From Adlercreutzia murintestinalis (lineage in GTDB: Bacteria > Actinomycetota > Coriobacteriia > Coriobacteriales > Eggerthellaceae): DNA of 64,000 nt. A model generated the notes under the pieces. That model searched no databases. It was not told the DNA's origin and was given only the letters and a program-made list of their open reading frames with translations. Shown piece after piece: positions 7,631 through 15,325 of this stretch (within the stretch, counting starts at the first letter, position 1; each line of letters starts with the position of its first letter). The translations under genes were made by a program, and so were the position numbers. The DNA lies in contig NZ_CALPCC010000012.1 of the NCBI RefSeq assembly GCF_943192905.1, forward strand, positions 1 through 64,000. The letters are read 5' to 3'.

Positions 7631-7662
7631 GTTGTTCCCTCTTTCATTCGCCCTTTTCTATG

Positions 7663-7715
7663 GATGTGGGCAGCATCTTTCGCATGATCCTACCCACATC
7701 TGACACGCTAGTGAA
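7663..7715 (-). promoter_or_regulatory. Promoter and inverted repeat of the DUF2975-HTH operon
   Basis: On the minus strand TTCACT (7715-7710), 17-bp spacer and TAGGAT (7692-7687) form a plausible promoter. An inverted repeat with 8-bp arms, CCCACATC at 7693-7700 and GATGTGGG at 7663-7670, brackets the -10 box and start point. This is where an autorepressor would bind. Confidence 0.4.
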
Positions 7716-7822
7716 CTTTACCCGATACCGATATTGGTGCAAGTTCCGCCGCTTGGCCCAATATGCAGGCACAGACCATAGGGTTCAGCATCTCCATAGA
7801 ACAGCATGGCTTCCTCCTTCCT

Positions 7823-9049
7823 CTATTGACCCGACAACTTCTTGAAGACCAGCGCGTAGTATTCTTTCATCAAAGCGCAATAAGGATCCCTTCCGCGCAG
7901 ACTTCCCGTCGCATGATAGGCGCGCGCACGGCAACCGCCGCCGCACAGATACTTGATCTCGCACGCGCGGCACTCGTCCACCGCATCAACATGAAAGCGC
8001 TCAAGGTCAGCAAGGCATTCCGCATCGGGCGCATCGCCCGTCAACGCACCAAGCGCAACAGCATCGTCGTGCAGCATATGGCACGGATAGGCACGCCCGT
8101 CATATCCCACGCTGACGCCCGAACACCCCGCTCCGCACCCGGTGCTCACGCGCAGCCCAGTAGACACGGGCGCATCGGCCACCTGAATAGGACCGCACGC
8201 CCCCTGCCCCGCCATGTACGCCGCCAGCTTCTTGAGCGCCGCATCATCGGGGGCCAGCTGCGCCACAGCATCGTCTGCCGGGCACGAGAGCAAGCTGAAA
8301 TTCATGGTGGCACCCAGCTGGTCAGCAAGGGCGGCGTATGCAGGAATATCGTCCACGTTCAAGCGATGGATCGTCGGGATGATATGGGCGGCAATGCCCG
8401 CATCCTTGATCATCTGCACCGCGTCAACCAACGTGTCGAAAAGTTGCGTGCGGCGCACCTGTGCCGCGCTTTCCGCCGAGCAACCGTCGAAGGACACTGA
8501 CACGCGGTCCACGAAGGGTGCCATGCGCTCCAGCACCTCTGCCAACACGCACGTTCCGTTGGTCAGCACATCCACGTTCGCGATGCCTGCCTCTTTCGCA
8601 TGCTGCACGATCTGAGGCAGATCAGGCCGCAGGAAGGGCTCGCCGCCCGACACGATCAGCCGCACCACCCCGGCTTGAGCAAGCGCCTCGATGATCCTTT
8701 GCAACTCTTCAAGAGGAAGGTCTGGCGCGCGGTTTCGGGCATCATCTTCCGAATAGCAGCCGACGCAGTGCAGGTTGCACGTTTGCGTGACATGCAAGTA
8801 TGCCGAGCGCAGCACACACGGCGCGGCAGGCTTGCCTTCGAAGAGCGCCACATGGCCTGCACCCTTGAAGTGCGCCAACAGCGCCTCGTCGGCGGCAGCA
8901 ATGTCGGCCTCATCCACCTCTTCGGCCAGCATACGCCGACACACCGCCGCACCTTCCGGCGTAAGCCCAACCAGATGACCGGCGATCGTATCTCCTACCA
9001 TGGGAATGGAAAAGGCCTCGAACATGACCACGCTATCAGCAAAGCGCAT
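7823..9049 (-). CDS. Radical SAM/SPASM peptide-modifying-type enzyme
   Basis: A 408-aa protein. The radical SAM cluster motif CNLHCVGC (C-x3-C-x2-C) follows HVTQ, with SGGEPFLRPDL as the GGE motif. The C-terminal SPASM region has cysteines in CGAGCSG, YPCHML, CRACEIKYLCGGGC and YCALM, enough for two auxiliary 4Fe-4S clusters. The N-terminal 90 residues resemble the RiPP-recognition/PqqD-like region of such enzymes only loosely. Enzymes of this class modify ribosomal peptides or act as anaerobic sulfatase-type maturases; substrate unknown. No obvious precursor peptide lies beside it. A TATAAT-like -10 is at 9108-9103. Confidence 0.8.
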   Translation of the reverse strand: MRFADSVVMFEAFSIPMVGDTIAGHLVGLTPEGAAVCRRMLAEEVDEADIAAADEALLAHFKGAGHVALFEGKPAAPCVLRSAYLHVTQTCNLHCVGCYSEDDARNRAPDLPLEELQRIIEALAQAGVVRLIVSGGEPFLRPDLPQIVQHAKEAGIANVDVLTNGTCVLAEVLERMAPFVDRVSVSFDGCSAESAAQVRRTQLFDTLVDAVQMIKDAGIAAHIIPTIHRLNVDDIPAYAALADQLGATMNFSLLSCPADDAVAQLAPDDAALKKLAAYMAGQGACGPIQVADAPVSTGLRVSTGCGAGCSGVSVGYDGRAYPCHMLHDDAVALGALTGDAPDAECLADLERFHVDAVDECRACEIKYLCGGGCRARAYHATGSLRGRDPYCALMKEYYALVFKKLSGQ

Positions 9050-9158
9050 GACTGCTCCCCTTCGCTCAACACTGACGTCGCATCGCGGGAAAACACCATG
9101 GCATTATACCGCGCCGAAGGTTTACAGCCGGATTTTTCTAGCGTATCTCGTTTGATAA

Positions 9159-10409
9159 TTAACGCTGCGCATTAAGCGTTGGCGCGTCGCCGGAAGACAG
9201 CGGAATGCGCGCCACCACACGCGTTTCCCCTTCATGGTACGTCCTGATATCGAAGATACCGCCGAGCACTGTCACGCGTTCGCGCATCCCTTCGATCCCG
9301 TGGCCTTCGCTCTGCCCTGTCGACAAGCCGCACCCATCGTCTGACACCGCTATCTCGGCGCTCCCGGGGCGCACGACCAAAGAGATGCTCGCCTGATGCG
9401 CGCCTGCGTGACGCACGATGTTGGTGGCCGCTTCGCGTGCGACGCTGAACAGCGCAGTGCTCACATACGTTGGTACATGCACCTTGGGCGACACCTGCTC
9501 CCGCAGTTCGCATGCCACGCCTGCCTGCTCAAGATAGGTCACCAGCTGATCCATGTGGTCAAGCCCCAAGACCGGCTGCGTCTCCGCTTCCTCGGGCGCG
9601 CCTGCCCGCAGCACCCCGATCACCCCGCGCATCTCGTCAAGCGCATCCTTCGCGGTTCCCCGAATGCTCGCGAGCGCCTCCTTGGCCGCCTGCGGATCCG
9701 TATCCACCAGTGCGCTGGCCGCGGCTGCCTGCACGCTCACAGCTGAGAGCGAATGCGCGGTGATATCGTGCACTTCTCGCGCGATGCGCAGCCGCTCTTC
9801 CTCCACGCGCCGCTGCGCCTCGGCATCGCGCGTGCGCTCGGCCGCATCCGCCCGCGCCTCGGCCGCCGCTACCACCTCAGCACGGGCATGCAGGGCGTAT
9901 CCCGCAAGCGCCACCGCCACCGTGATCGCCACATTCTGCACGAGCATCAACATGGCAAGCGAGCCCGTCTCGGCCGAAAACGAGCACAACACGATGAGCG
10001 CGGCCATCAGGGCGCATGCGCCTAGCGCCTCGCCGCGCGGACGTTCGTAGGCAACCGTGAACAGGGCGATCAGCGGCCCCAACAACGAGAGCGTCGCGAC
10101 GCCCATCTGCGACTCGAAGAACGTCCAGAACACCGCGCACGCCGCAAACGCCACCCAAGGAAACCGACGCCTCACCACCAATGGCGCGCACGTCAGCGCT
10201 ACCGCTGCCATGCCCCACGCCGAAAGCGTGATGGCGCGAATGCCCAGCACGCGCCTGATGAAATCGTCCGGGATCATCAGGTTGGCCGACATGCTCATCT
10301 GCAACAGCCCGAACCCGAAAGCCCCCAGCGCTATGATGACATCAACGCCCCAGTCGATGCCCGTCAAAGACGCCCGCTGCTCGCGTCCGTGCTTCTGGGC
10401 GTCAGGCAT
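9159..10409 (-). CDS. NarL-family sensor histidine kinase
   Basis: A 416-aa kinase. The N-terminal half has about five or six hydrophobic segments with little extracytoplasmic loop, so it probably senses within the membrane. A short coiled coil (AEARADAAERTRDAEAQRR) leads into the HisKA_3 box with the phospho-accepting His in IAREVHDITAHSL, then HATPase_c motifs REAATNIVRH, DDGCGL and GHGIEGMRERV. I place the start at the ATG overlapping the nadE stop by 8 bp; an upstream in-frame extension runs antisense through nadE. No response regulator is adjacent, so it is an orphan kinase here. Confidence 0.85.
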   Translation of the reverse strand: MPDAQKHGREQRASLTGIDWGVDVIIALGAFGFGLLQMSMSANLMIPDDFIRRVLGIRAITLSAWGMAAVALTCAPLVVRRRFPWVAFAACAVFWTFFESQMGVATLSLLGPLIALFTVAYERPRGEALGACALMAALIVLCSFSAETGSLAMLMLVQNVAITVAVALAGYALHARAEVVAAAEARADAAERTRDAEAQRRVEEERLRIAREVHDITAHSLSAVSVQAAAASALVDTDPQAAKEALASIRGTAKDALDEMRGVIGVLRAGAPEEAETQPVLGLDHMDQLVTYLEQAGVACELREQVSPKVHVPTYVSTALFSVAREAATNIVRHAGAHQASISLVVRPGSAEIAVSDDGCGLSTGQSEGHGIEGMRERVTVLGGIFDIRTYHEGETRVVARIPLSSGDAPTLNAQR

Positions 10410-11223
10410 AGAAATCCACATCCGGAAACGGCGGTTCGAGCGCGCGCTTGAACGCATATGCGGTGTAGCGCTGCGCCACTTCGCGCACCTGATCTTGCGA
10501 GAACCCGGCTGCGACCACCTCATCCGCGCTGCGCCCGTGTTCCACCAACTGCACCAGGATGCGATCGAGCGTAGCGTAGTCGATGCCCAGCGATGCCTCG
10601 TCGCTTTGATCGGGCGCCAATTCAGCCGACGGCGGCTTCTCTATCACGCTGCGCGGAATGGGCGGCACCTTCCCCAGCGCCTCTGCCTGCTGGTTGCGCC
10701 ATGCGCACAGTTCGTACACCTGCGTCTTGTACACACCGCCCAACGGCGCGAACGCACCCGCCGTATCGCCATACAACGTGGAATACCCCATGGCCGCCTC
10801 TGACTTGTTGCCGGTGTTCAGCATCATCCACCCGCGCGCATTCGCCAGCGCCATCAACACCACCATGCGGCAGCGCGCTTGCGTGTTCTCGGCTGCCAAG
10901 CCGCCGAACGGCTCGCCGGTCGCCTGCGTCAGCACCTGCGCGAAGGCGGCGTACGGCTCGGTGATGGACACGGTCAGCGTGGATATCCCCACGCGCTCAG
11001 CCACCGCGTGCGCATCGGTCAGCGACCCTTCGCTAGAATACGGCCCCGGCATGAGAACGCCATGCACGCGATGTGGCCCCAATGCGTCTGCCGCCATGAC
11101 CGCCACCAGCGATGAATCGATGCCCCCCGAAAACCCGATGACCACCTCATCGAACCCGGCGGCGCGCACGAAATCGGCCGTATGCTGCACGCACGCCGCA
11201 TACATCGCCTGGACATCCATCAT
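10402..11223 (-). CDS. nadE: NAD+ synthase, ammonia-dependent type
   Basis: A 273-aa NadE: PP-loop SGGIDSSLVAVMA, then NTQARCRMVVLMALAN and NTGNKSEAAMGYSTLYGDTAGAFAPLGGVYKTQV, which carry the NAD-adenylate and ATP binding residues. It lacks the N-terminal glutaminase domain of long NadE forms and should use ammonia to convert deamido-NAD to NAD+ in the cytoplasm. The start is MM at 11223 (or ATG 11220). It lies between hypB and the kinase and overlaps the kinase start, so the two are translationally linked. Confidence 0.92.
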   Translation of the reverse strand: MMDVQAMYAACVQHTADFVRAAGFDEVVIGFSGGIDSSLVAVMAADALGPHRVHGVLMPGPYSSEGSLTDAHAVAERVGISTLTVSITEPYAAFAQVLTQATGEPFGGLAAENTQARCRMVVLMALANARGWMMLNTGNKSEAAMGYSTLYGDTAGAFAPLGGVYKTQVYELCAWRNQQAEALGKVPPIPRSVIEKPPSAELAPDQSDEASLGIDYATLDRILVQLVEHGRSADEVVAAGFSQDQVREVAQRYTAYAFKRALEPPFPDVDFYA

Positions 11224-11332
11224 CGCCTCTCCCTTCGCGCCGATGCCTCAGCCTCAGCCGCACATCTCCCTGCATTCGGTGCGTCTACTCGCACTCGCCG
11301 CACCCACCTGCGCTCGCTGCGCCCACTCGCGC

Positions 11333-11986
11333 TCACTGCACCTGATGGATCCTCTCAGCCAGCCACGACGCCCACGCCTCCACGCCATCGCCCTTGGTGG
11401 CGGCAATGGGAAAGATGGGTGCCATCGGGTTCAACCGATGCACTTCGTCGCGAAACGCCGTCTCATCGAAATCGAACACGGGCATCGTGTCCACTTTGTT
11501 CAAGATAACGGCATCGGATACTTGGAAAACGCCGGGATATTTCAGCGGCTTGTCATCGCCTTCGGGCACCGACAGGATCATCACCTTGGCATTCTCGCCT
11601 AGGTCGAAGTCGGTCGGACATACCAGGTTTCCCACGTTCTCCACGATGATCAGGTCCAGCCGCTCAAGATCGAGCACATCAACCGCACGGCGGATCATAT
11701 CGCTTTCCAAGTGGCACGCGCCACCCGTGTTGATCTGCACGGCCGCAGTGCCCTGGCGCTTGATCTTCTCGGCATCCACGCTGCTGGCGATATCCCCCTC
11801 GATCACGGCGATATTGAACTCGTCGCGCAGCGCATCGATGGTTGCCAAGATGGTAGAGGTCTTGCCCGACCCTGGGCTCGCCAGCAAGTCCAGCACGAAC
11901 ACGTGGTGCTCGGCGAAACGCTGCCGCAGCTGTGCGGCAATATCGTCGTTCTTCTTGAGAATGGGTTGCTTGAGGTCTATCTGCAT
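11333..11986 (-). CDS. hypB: Hydrogenase nickel-insertion GTPase
   Basis: A 217-aa HypB: P-loop ASPGSGKTS, VIEGDIASSVDAEKI, the metal/GTPase site INTGGACHLES, ENVGNLVCPTDFDLGE and LNKVD. It supplies Ni to [NiFe]-hydrogenase together with HypA. The ATG at 11986 has a strong RBS (AGGGAGGAA). In the same frame upstream, however, the DNA encodes a CGSCGC motif (from a GTG at 12097), matching the CXXCGC nickel site at the N-terminus of E. coli HypB; see findings. Follows hypA in the operon. Confidence 0.9.
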   Translation of the reverse strand: MQIDLKQPILKKNDDIAAQLRQRFAEHHVFVLDLLASPGSGKTSTILATIDALRDEFNIAVIEGDIASSVDAEKIKRQGTAAVQINTGGACHLESDMIRRAVDVLDLERLDLIIVENVGNLVCPTDFDLGENAKVMILSVPEGDDKPLKYPGVFQVSDAVILNKVDTMPVFDFDETAFRDEVHRLNPMAPIFPIAATKGDGVEAWASWLAERIHQVQ

Positions 11987-12107
11987 GGTGGTTCCTCCCT
12001 CACTCCATCGCATGGGTTCCAGCGCACAGCCGCAGCTTCCGCACGCACAGCCTCCGTAGGCGCACCTCCCTACGCGCGAGCATGCCCACACGCACACGCG
12101 TGCGCGC

Positions 12108-12461
12108 CTATTCCGACATGTCCACTTCTATGCTCTCAATCTGCATTTCTCGACCTTCTATCAGCTCGGTGGCGAAGCTATCGCAGTGCGGGCAGAACAT
12201 GTTGAACCGGTCGTGATGATACTCGGCCCCGCACTCAAGGCAGCGGCTTTTCGGATGCACCATGATCACGTCAAGCTTGGCGTCGCGCACATACGGGTCG
12301 TCCTCGATGAGCGCCTCCCACGCGAACACGAGCGCATCCTCAATGGCTTCGGTCATGTCTCCGATGCGCAGCGTCACCGAAAGGAGCCGGTCGGCGCCTG
12401 CGTCCTGCGCGGCGCTCTTCGCCGCATCCAGAACCCCCGTCATGATGCCCAGTTCGTGCAC
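12108..12461 (-). CDS. hypA: Hydrogenase nickel incorporation protein HypA
   Basis: A 117-aa HypA with the N-terminal Met-His-Glu nickel site (MHELGIM), a glycine-acidic stretch (LRIGDMTEAIEDALVFAWE) and a zinc site formed by CLECG and CPHC. Starts with GTG at 12461, overlapping the tatC stop by one base. Works with HypB to deliver Ni to hydrogenase large subunits. No hydrogenase structural gene is in the window, so the client is elsewhere. Confidence 0.93.
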   Translation of the reverse strand: MHELGIMTGVLDAAKSAAQDAGADRLLSVTLRIGDMTEAIEDALVFAWEALIEDDPYVRDAKLDVIMVHPKSRCLECGAEYHHDRFNMFCPHCDSFATELIEGREMQIESIEVDMSE

Positions 12462-13246
12462 TACTCAGCTTCCTCGGCGGCCAGCTCTTCATTCTGACGC
12501 TTGATGCGACGGGCCAACACGATACGAGCGAGCAGCAGACTCAGTTCGTACAGCGCTATCATGGCGGCGAACATCAGCAGCATGGTCACCGGCGAGGCGT
12601 CCGGCGTTACCACCGCACACAGCACCATCAGCACGATATAGACCATGCGCCAGCTGCCCCGCAGCTTCTTGTACGGCACCACATCGAAGATGACCAGGTA
12701 GAAGATAACCAGCGGCAACTCAAAGGCAATGCCGAAGGCCACCTCGAACTTGATGATGATGTCGATGTAGGAGTTCATGCGCGGCTCAACGTAACCCAGA
12801 CCGATGGCCTGTTCGGTCAGCCACTGGAACGCCGCGTTCAAAATGACCAGATAGCAGAACACCACGCCCAAGATGAACAGCACCACGCCCACGATGAACG
12901 TGGGCACGAACCACTTGCGCTCCTTAGGCTTCAACGCCGGCAGGAAAAACGCCAACAGCTGCCACAAGATGATGGGTGAGGTGGCCACCACCCCGAAGAA
13001 CAGCGCTATCTCGAAGCGCACCGCGAACGCCTCGAAGGGGTCAAGCGCCACCATCTCGGCCCAGCCGGTCTGCGGATCGACCGGAATATAGGGCGTGATG
13101 GGCATGACCAAGAACTGCCCCATGGCGGGAGCCGCGAAGTAGAAGATGCAGATGGCAACGCCTAAGCACGCCACGATGCGCACCAAGCGCATGCGCAGCT
13201 CGCCCAGGTGATCGAACAGCGGCATCCGCGCCGGACCGATAGGCAT
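12461..13246 (-). CDS. tatC: Twin-arginine translocase subunit TatC
   Basis: A 261-aa TatC with six hydrophobic segments and the family hallmarks: MPLFDHLGELRMRLVR at the N-terminus (signal-peptide binding, conserved Glu), EAFAVRFEIALFFG and the PLVIFYLVIFDVV segment with the helix-bundle glutamate upstream. The C-terminal tail is charged (RRIKRQNEELAAEEAE). Start ATG overlaps the tatB stop by one base. Clients in this window include the two NlpC/P60 proteins with RR signals. Confidence 0.93.
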   Translation of the reverse strand: MPIGPARMPLFDHLGELRMRLVRIVACLGVAICIFYFAAPAMGQFLVMPITPYIPVDPQTGWAEMVALDPFEAFAVRFEIALFFGVVATSPIILWQLLAFFLPALKPKERKWFVPTFIVGVVLFILGVVFCYLVILNAAFQWLTEQAIGLGYVEPRMNSYIDIIIKFEVAFGIAFELPLVIFYLVIFDVVPYKKLRGSWRMVYIVLMVLCAVVTPDASPVTMLLMFAAMIALYELSLLLARIVLARRIKRQNEELAAEEAE

Positions 13247-13740
13247 TACGCATCACCCGCTTCCGCATCGTCGGTTGCGCATGCCGCAGCCTTCGCTGGA
13301 ACTTCGGTCTTGGGGTTGTCCTTGGCAGCTGCCGCTTGCGCTGCCTGCTCGTGCGCCGCTGCTGCCTCGGCTGCCTTGCGCTCGGCGCGCGCCTTGTCGT
13401 AAGCTGCCTTGCGCTCGGCGAAGCTGGCTGATTTCTCGGATATCTTCTCGGCTGCCTTATCGGTCGCCGCAGACACCTCCGCTTGCGCCTTGGCGGTCTT
13501 GGCCTGCGCGTCGCCCGCTGCCCGCTCGATCACCTCGAGCGGATTCTTGAACGGGTCCTCAGCATCCTTGTCCATGAACGATTGCGCGTTCAGCGTTGAC
13601 TTCATCTCGTCTTGCGCCGTGCGGAACTTGGCAATGGCGCGCCCCGCCGTCTTAGCGATCTCCGGCAGCTTATCAGGCCCGAACACCAGAAAGCCGAAGA
13701 GAAGGATCAGGAATAACTCGAATCCACCGATGCCGAACAC
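13246..13740 (-). CDS. tatB: Twin-arginine translocase subunit TatB
   Basis: A 164-aa protein with an N-terminal membrane helix and the amphipathic segment (FGIGGFELFLILLFG..VFGPDKLPEIAKTAGRAIAKFR). Glu at position 8, where TatA usually has Gln, and the long alanine/charge-rich coiled-coil tail (residues 60-150) favour TatB over TatA. It forms the receptor with TatC. No separate TatA is seen nearby. A small one-TM protein precedes it in the operon. Confidence 0.8.
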   Translation of the reverse strand: MFGIGGFELFLILLFGFLVFGPDKLPEIAKTAGRAIAKFRTAQDEMKSTLNAQSFMDKDAEDPFKNPLEVIERAAGDAQAKTAKAQAEVSAATDKAAEKISEKSASFAERKAAYDKARAERKAAEAAAAHEQAAQAAAAKDNPKTEVPAKAAACATDDAEAGDA

Positions 13741-13749
13741 GTCTCTCCT

Positions 13750-13947
13750 CTACATTCCCAAAACCGCGATAGCCATGGTCGGTATGCCCAACGCCAGCAC
13801 CAAGATGATGCAAACCGCCACCGTGAATGCCTTCTTCAAGCGTTCGCTGCGCTCCTTCTTAGCTGCTGCGGCCGCTTCGCGCTCGCGAGCTGCCTGGATG
13901 CGCGCTTCGCGCTGTGCCTTCGATATCTTCTGCTTGGCCGAACCCAT
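13750..13947 (-). CDS. Small basic one-TM protein
   Basis: A 65-aa protein: a Lys/Arg/Ala-rich helix (residues 1-40, likely coiled coil) followed by one hydrophobic helix (residues 41-62). It is squeezed exactly between the amidohydrolase (1-bp gap) and tatB (9-bp gap), which argues that it is real and co-translated. The layout, a cytoplasmic charged helix and a C-terminal tail anchor, is the mirror of TatA. Function unknown; a Tat accessory role is only a guess from position. Confidence 0.65.
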   Translation of the reverse strand: MGSAKQKISKAQREARIQAAREREAAAAAKKERSERLKKAFTVAVCIILVLALGIPTMAIAVLGM

Positions 13948-13948
13948 G

Positions 13949-15307
13949 CTATGCCTTCAACTTCGATCGTATCTCGATGACGCGCGCGATGTTCTTGGCA
14001 ACCTCTACGCCCACATGCCAGTTGTTCTTCTCGTAGAGCACCTTGCCGCCCACCATGGTCATCATGACGTCGCTTGCCGTGCACGTGTTCACCAGCGCGC
14101 TCACCGGATTCTGATCGAGCGATTGGTGCGATGATGACAAGTCGACCGCGATGATATCCGCTTGCTTGCCCACCTCGAGCGACCCGATGCGGTCGTCCTG
14201 CCGCAGCGCCCGTGCGCCGCCGATGGTAGCCAACTCCAGCACCTCTTGGCTGCTCAGGAAGCGGCGCGTATCAGAAGCGCGATGCAGCAACAGCCCCATG
14301 CGCATCTCGGCGATCATATCGGTCGATTCGGTGGCCGCAGGCGAATCGGTGCCCAGCCCCACGCGCAAACCGGCCTTCATGAACTCAGAGAGCGGTGCCA
14401 CGCCCATACCCAGCTTCGCGTTGCTCGATGGACATGTGCAGACCGCCACGTCGAACTCGCGCAGCTTCTTGATATCCTCGTCGTTGACATGCACCGCATG
14501 GATGAGCAGCACGTTGTTGGAGTCGAACGCGCCCCAATTCAGCGCATAGCGCACCGGTGTCACACCGAAGGGCAGCCACGGCGGTATCTCAACGTAGCCG
14601 CGCGCCTCTTCGGTCATGGTATCCACGGCGAACATGGACGAACCGTACATGACGAAGTTGTACTCTTCGCGGCTTCCGGCCAGACGCATAGCCACCGGCA
14701 GATCGTCGCGCTGAGCCACTTCGGTCACACGCTGGAACACCGAGGGGTGGTTGGCGTAGATGGCGGCAGGCGCGATGCCGATGCGCACCAGCTCGCTGCC
14801 GAATTCCTCGTTCCACTGCTCGATATCGCGCTGGGCGGAATGCATGGCGTAATCAACGCGCATCTTATCCATGGCGCCCACTTCGCGGTAGATGACCCCG
14901 CGCAGCCCCAGAGCGCTTGCCGCGCGCCCCGCAGCACCGGTGGACGTGATATCCACCACACAGGTGATACCCGAGCTGAGCGCATCAAGACCACCCAGAA
15001 TGGCCGAGTCATACCAATCGGACTGCTCAAGCTGCACGCTGTGGTCGATCACCGAAAGGATCCATTCCGCGAACGGCTTGTCAGCCACCACCCCGCGCAG
15101 CACGCTCTTCTCGAGGCGCGTATGCAGGTCGATCAACCCTGGCATGACGGCCGCCATGCCGTAGTCGACCACCTCTTCGTCGGGATAGCGCAACCGCAAT
15201 GCGTCCAACTCGCCAATATCGGCGATGCGATCTCCCTCTACCAGCACCGCTCCGTTGAAGATCGGCTCGCTGGTGACCGGGAATACGTATTTCGCTGAAA
15301 CGATCAT
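13949..15307 (-). CDS. Amidohydrolase, MTA/SAH deaminase-like, altered metal site
   Basis: A 452-aa amidohydrolase with the fold marks of the MtaD/TrzA-type deaminases: N-terminal beta region, PGLIDLHTR, LLIHAVHV, GTDSPAATES and the closing GGARALRQDDRIGSLEVGKQAD. Two positions normally filled by His are changed: the HxH metal pair reads HTR, and the substrate-binding HLAE-type motif reads MRLAGS. It may bind metal differently, act on another substrate or be inactive. It is followed directly by the small TM protein and tatBC. Confidence is high for the family, low for the reaction. Confidence 0.75.
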   Translation of the reverse strand: MIVSAKYVFPVTSEPIFNGAVLVEGDRIADIGELDALRLRYPDEEVVDYGMAAVMPGLIDLHTRLEKSVLRGVVADKPFAEWILSVIDHSVQLEQSDWYDSAILGGLDALSSGITCVVDITSTGAAGRAASALGLRGVIYREVGAMDKMRVDYAMHSAQRDIEQWNEEFGSELVRIGIAPAAIYANHPSVFQRVTEVAQRDDLPVAMRLAGSREEYNFVMYGSSMFAVDTMTEEARGYVEIPPWLPFGVTPVRYALNWGAFDSNNVLLIHAVHVNDEDIKKLREFDVAVCTCPSSNAKLGMGVAPLSEFMKAGLRVGLGTDSPAATESTDMIAEMRMGLLLHRASDTRRFLSSQEVLELATIGGARALRQDDRIGSLEVGKQADIIAVDLSSSHQSLDQNPVSALVNTCTASDVMMTMVGGKVLYEKNNWHVGVEVAKNIARVIEIRSKLKA

Positions 15308-15325
15308 GACGATGCGATGCAGCCG

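Noticed and set aside
11224-11332. GC-rich repetitive spacer between hypB and nadE as a small RNA or gene
   Set aside because: Only loose GCGAGTG/GCGCAG repetition; no promoter, stem with T run or plausible small frame.
14162-15298. Plus-strand frame of 378 codons
   Set aside because: Antisense to the amidohydrolase; no motif and no RBS.
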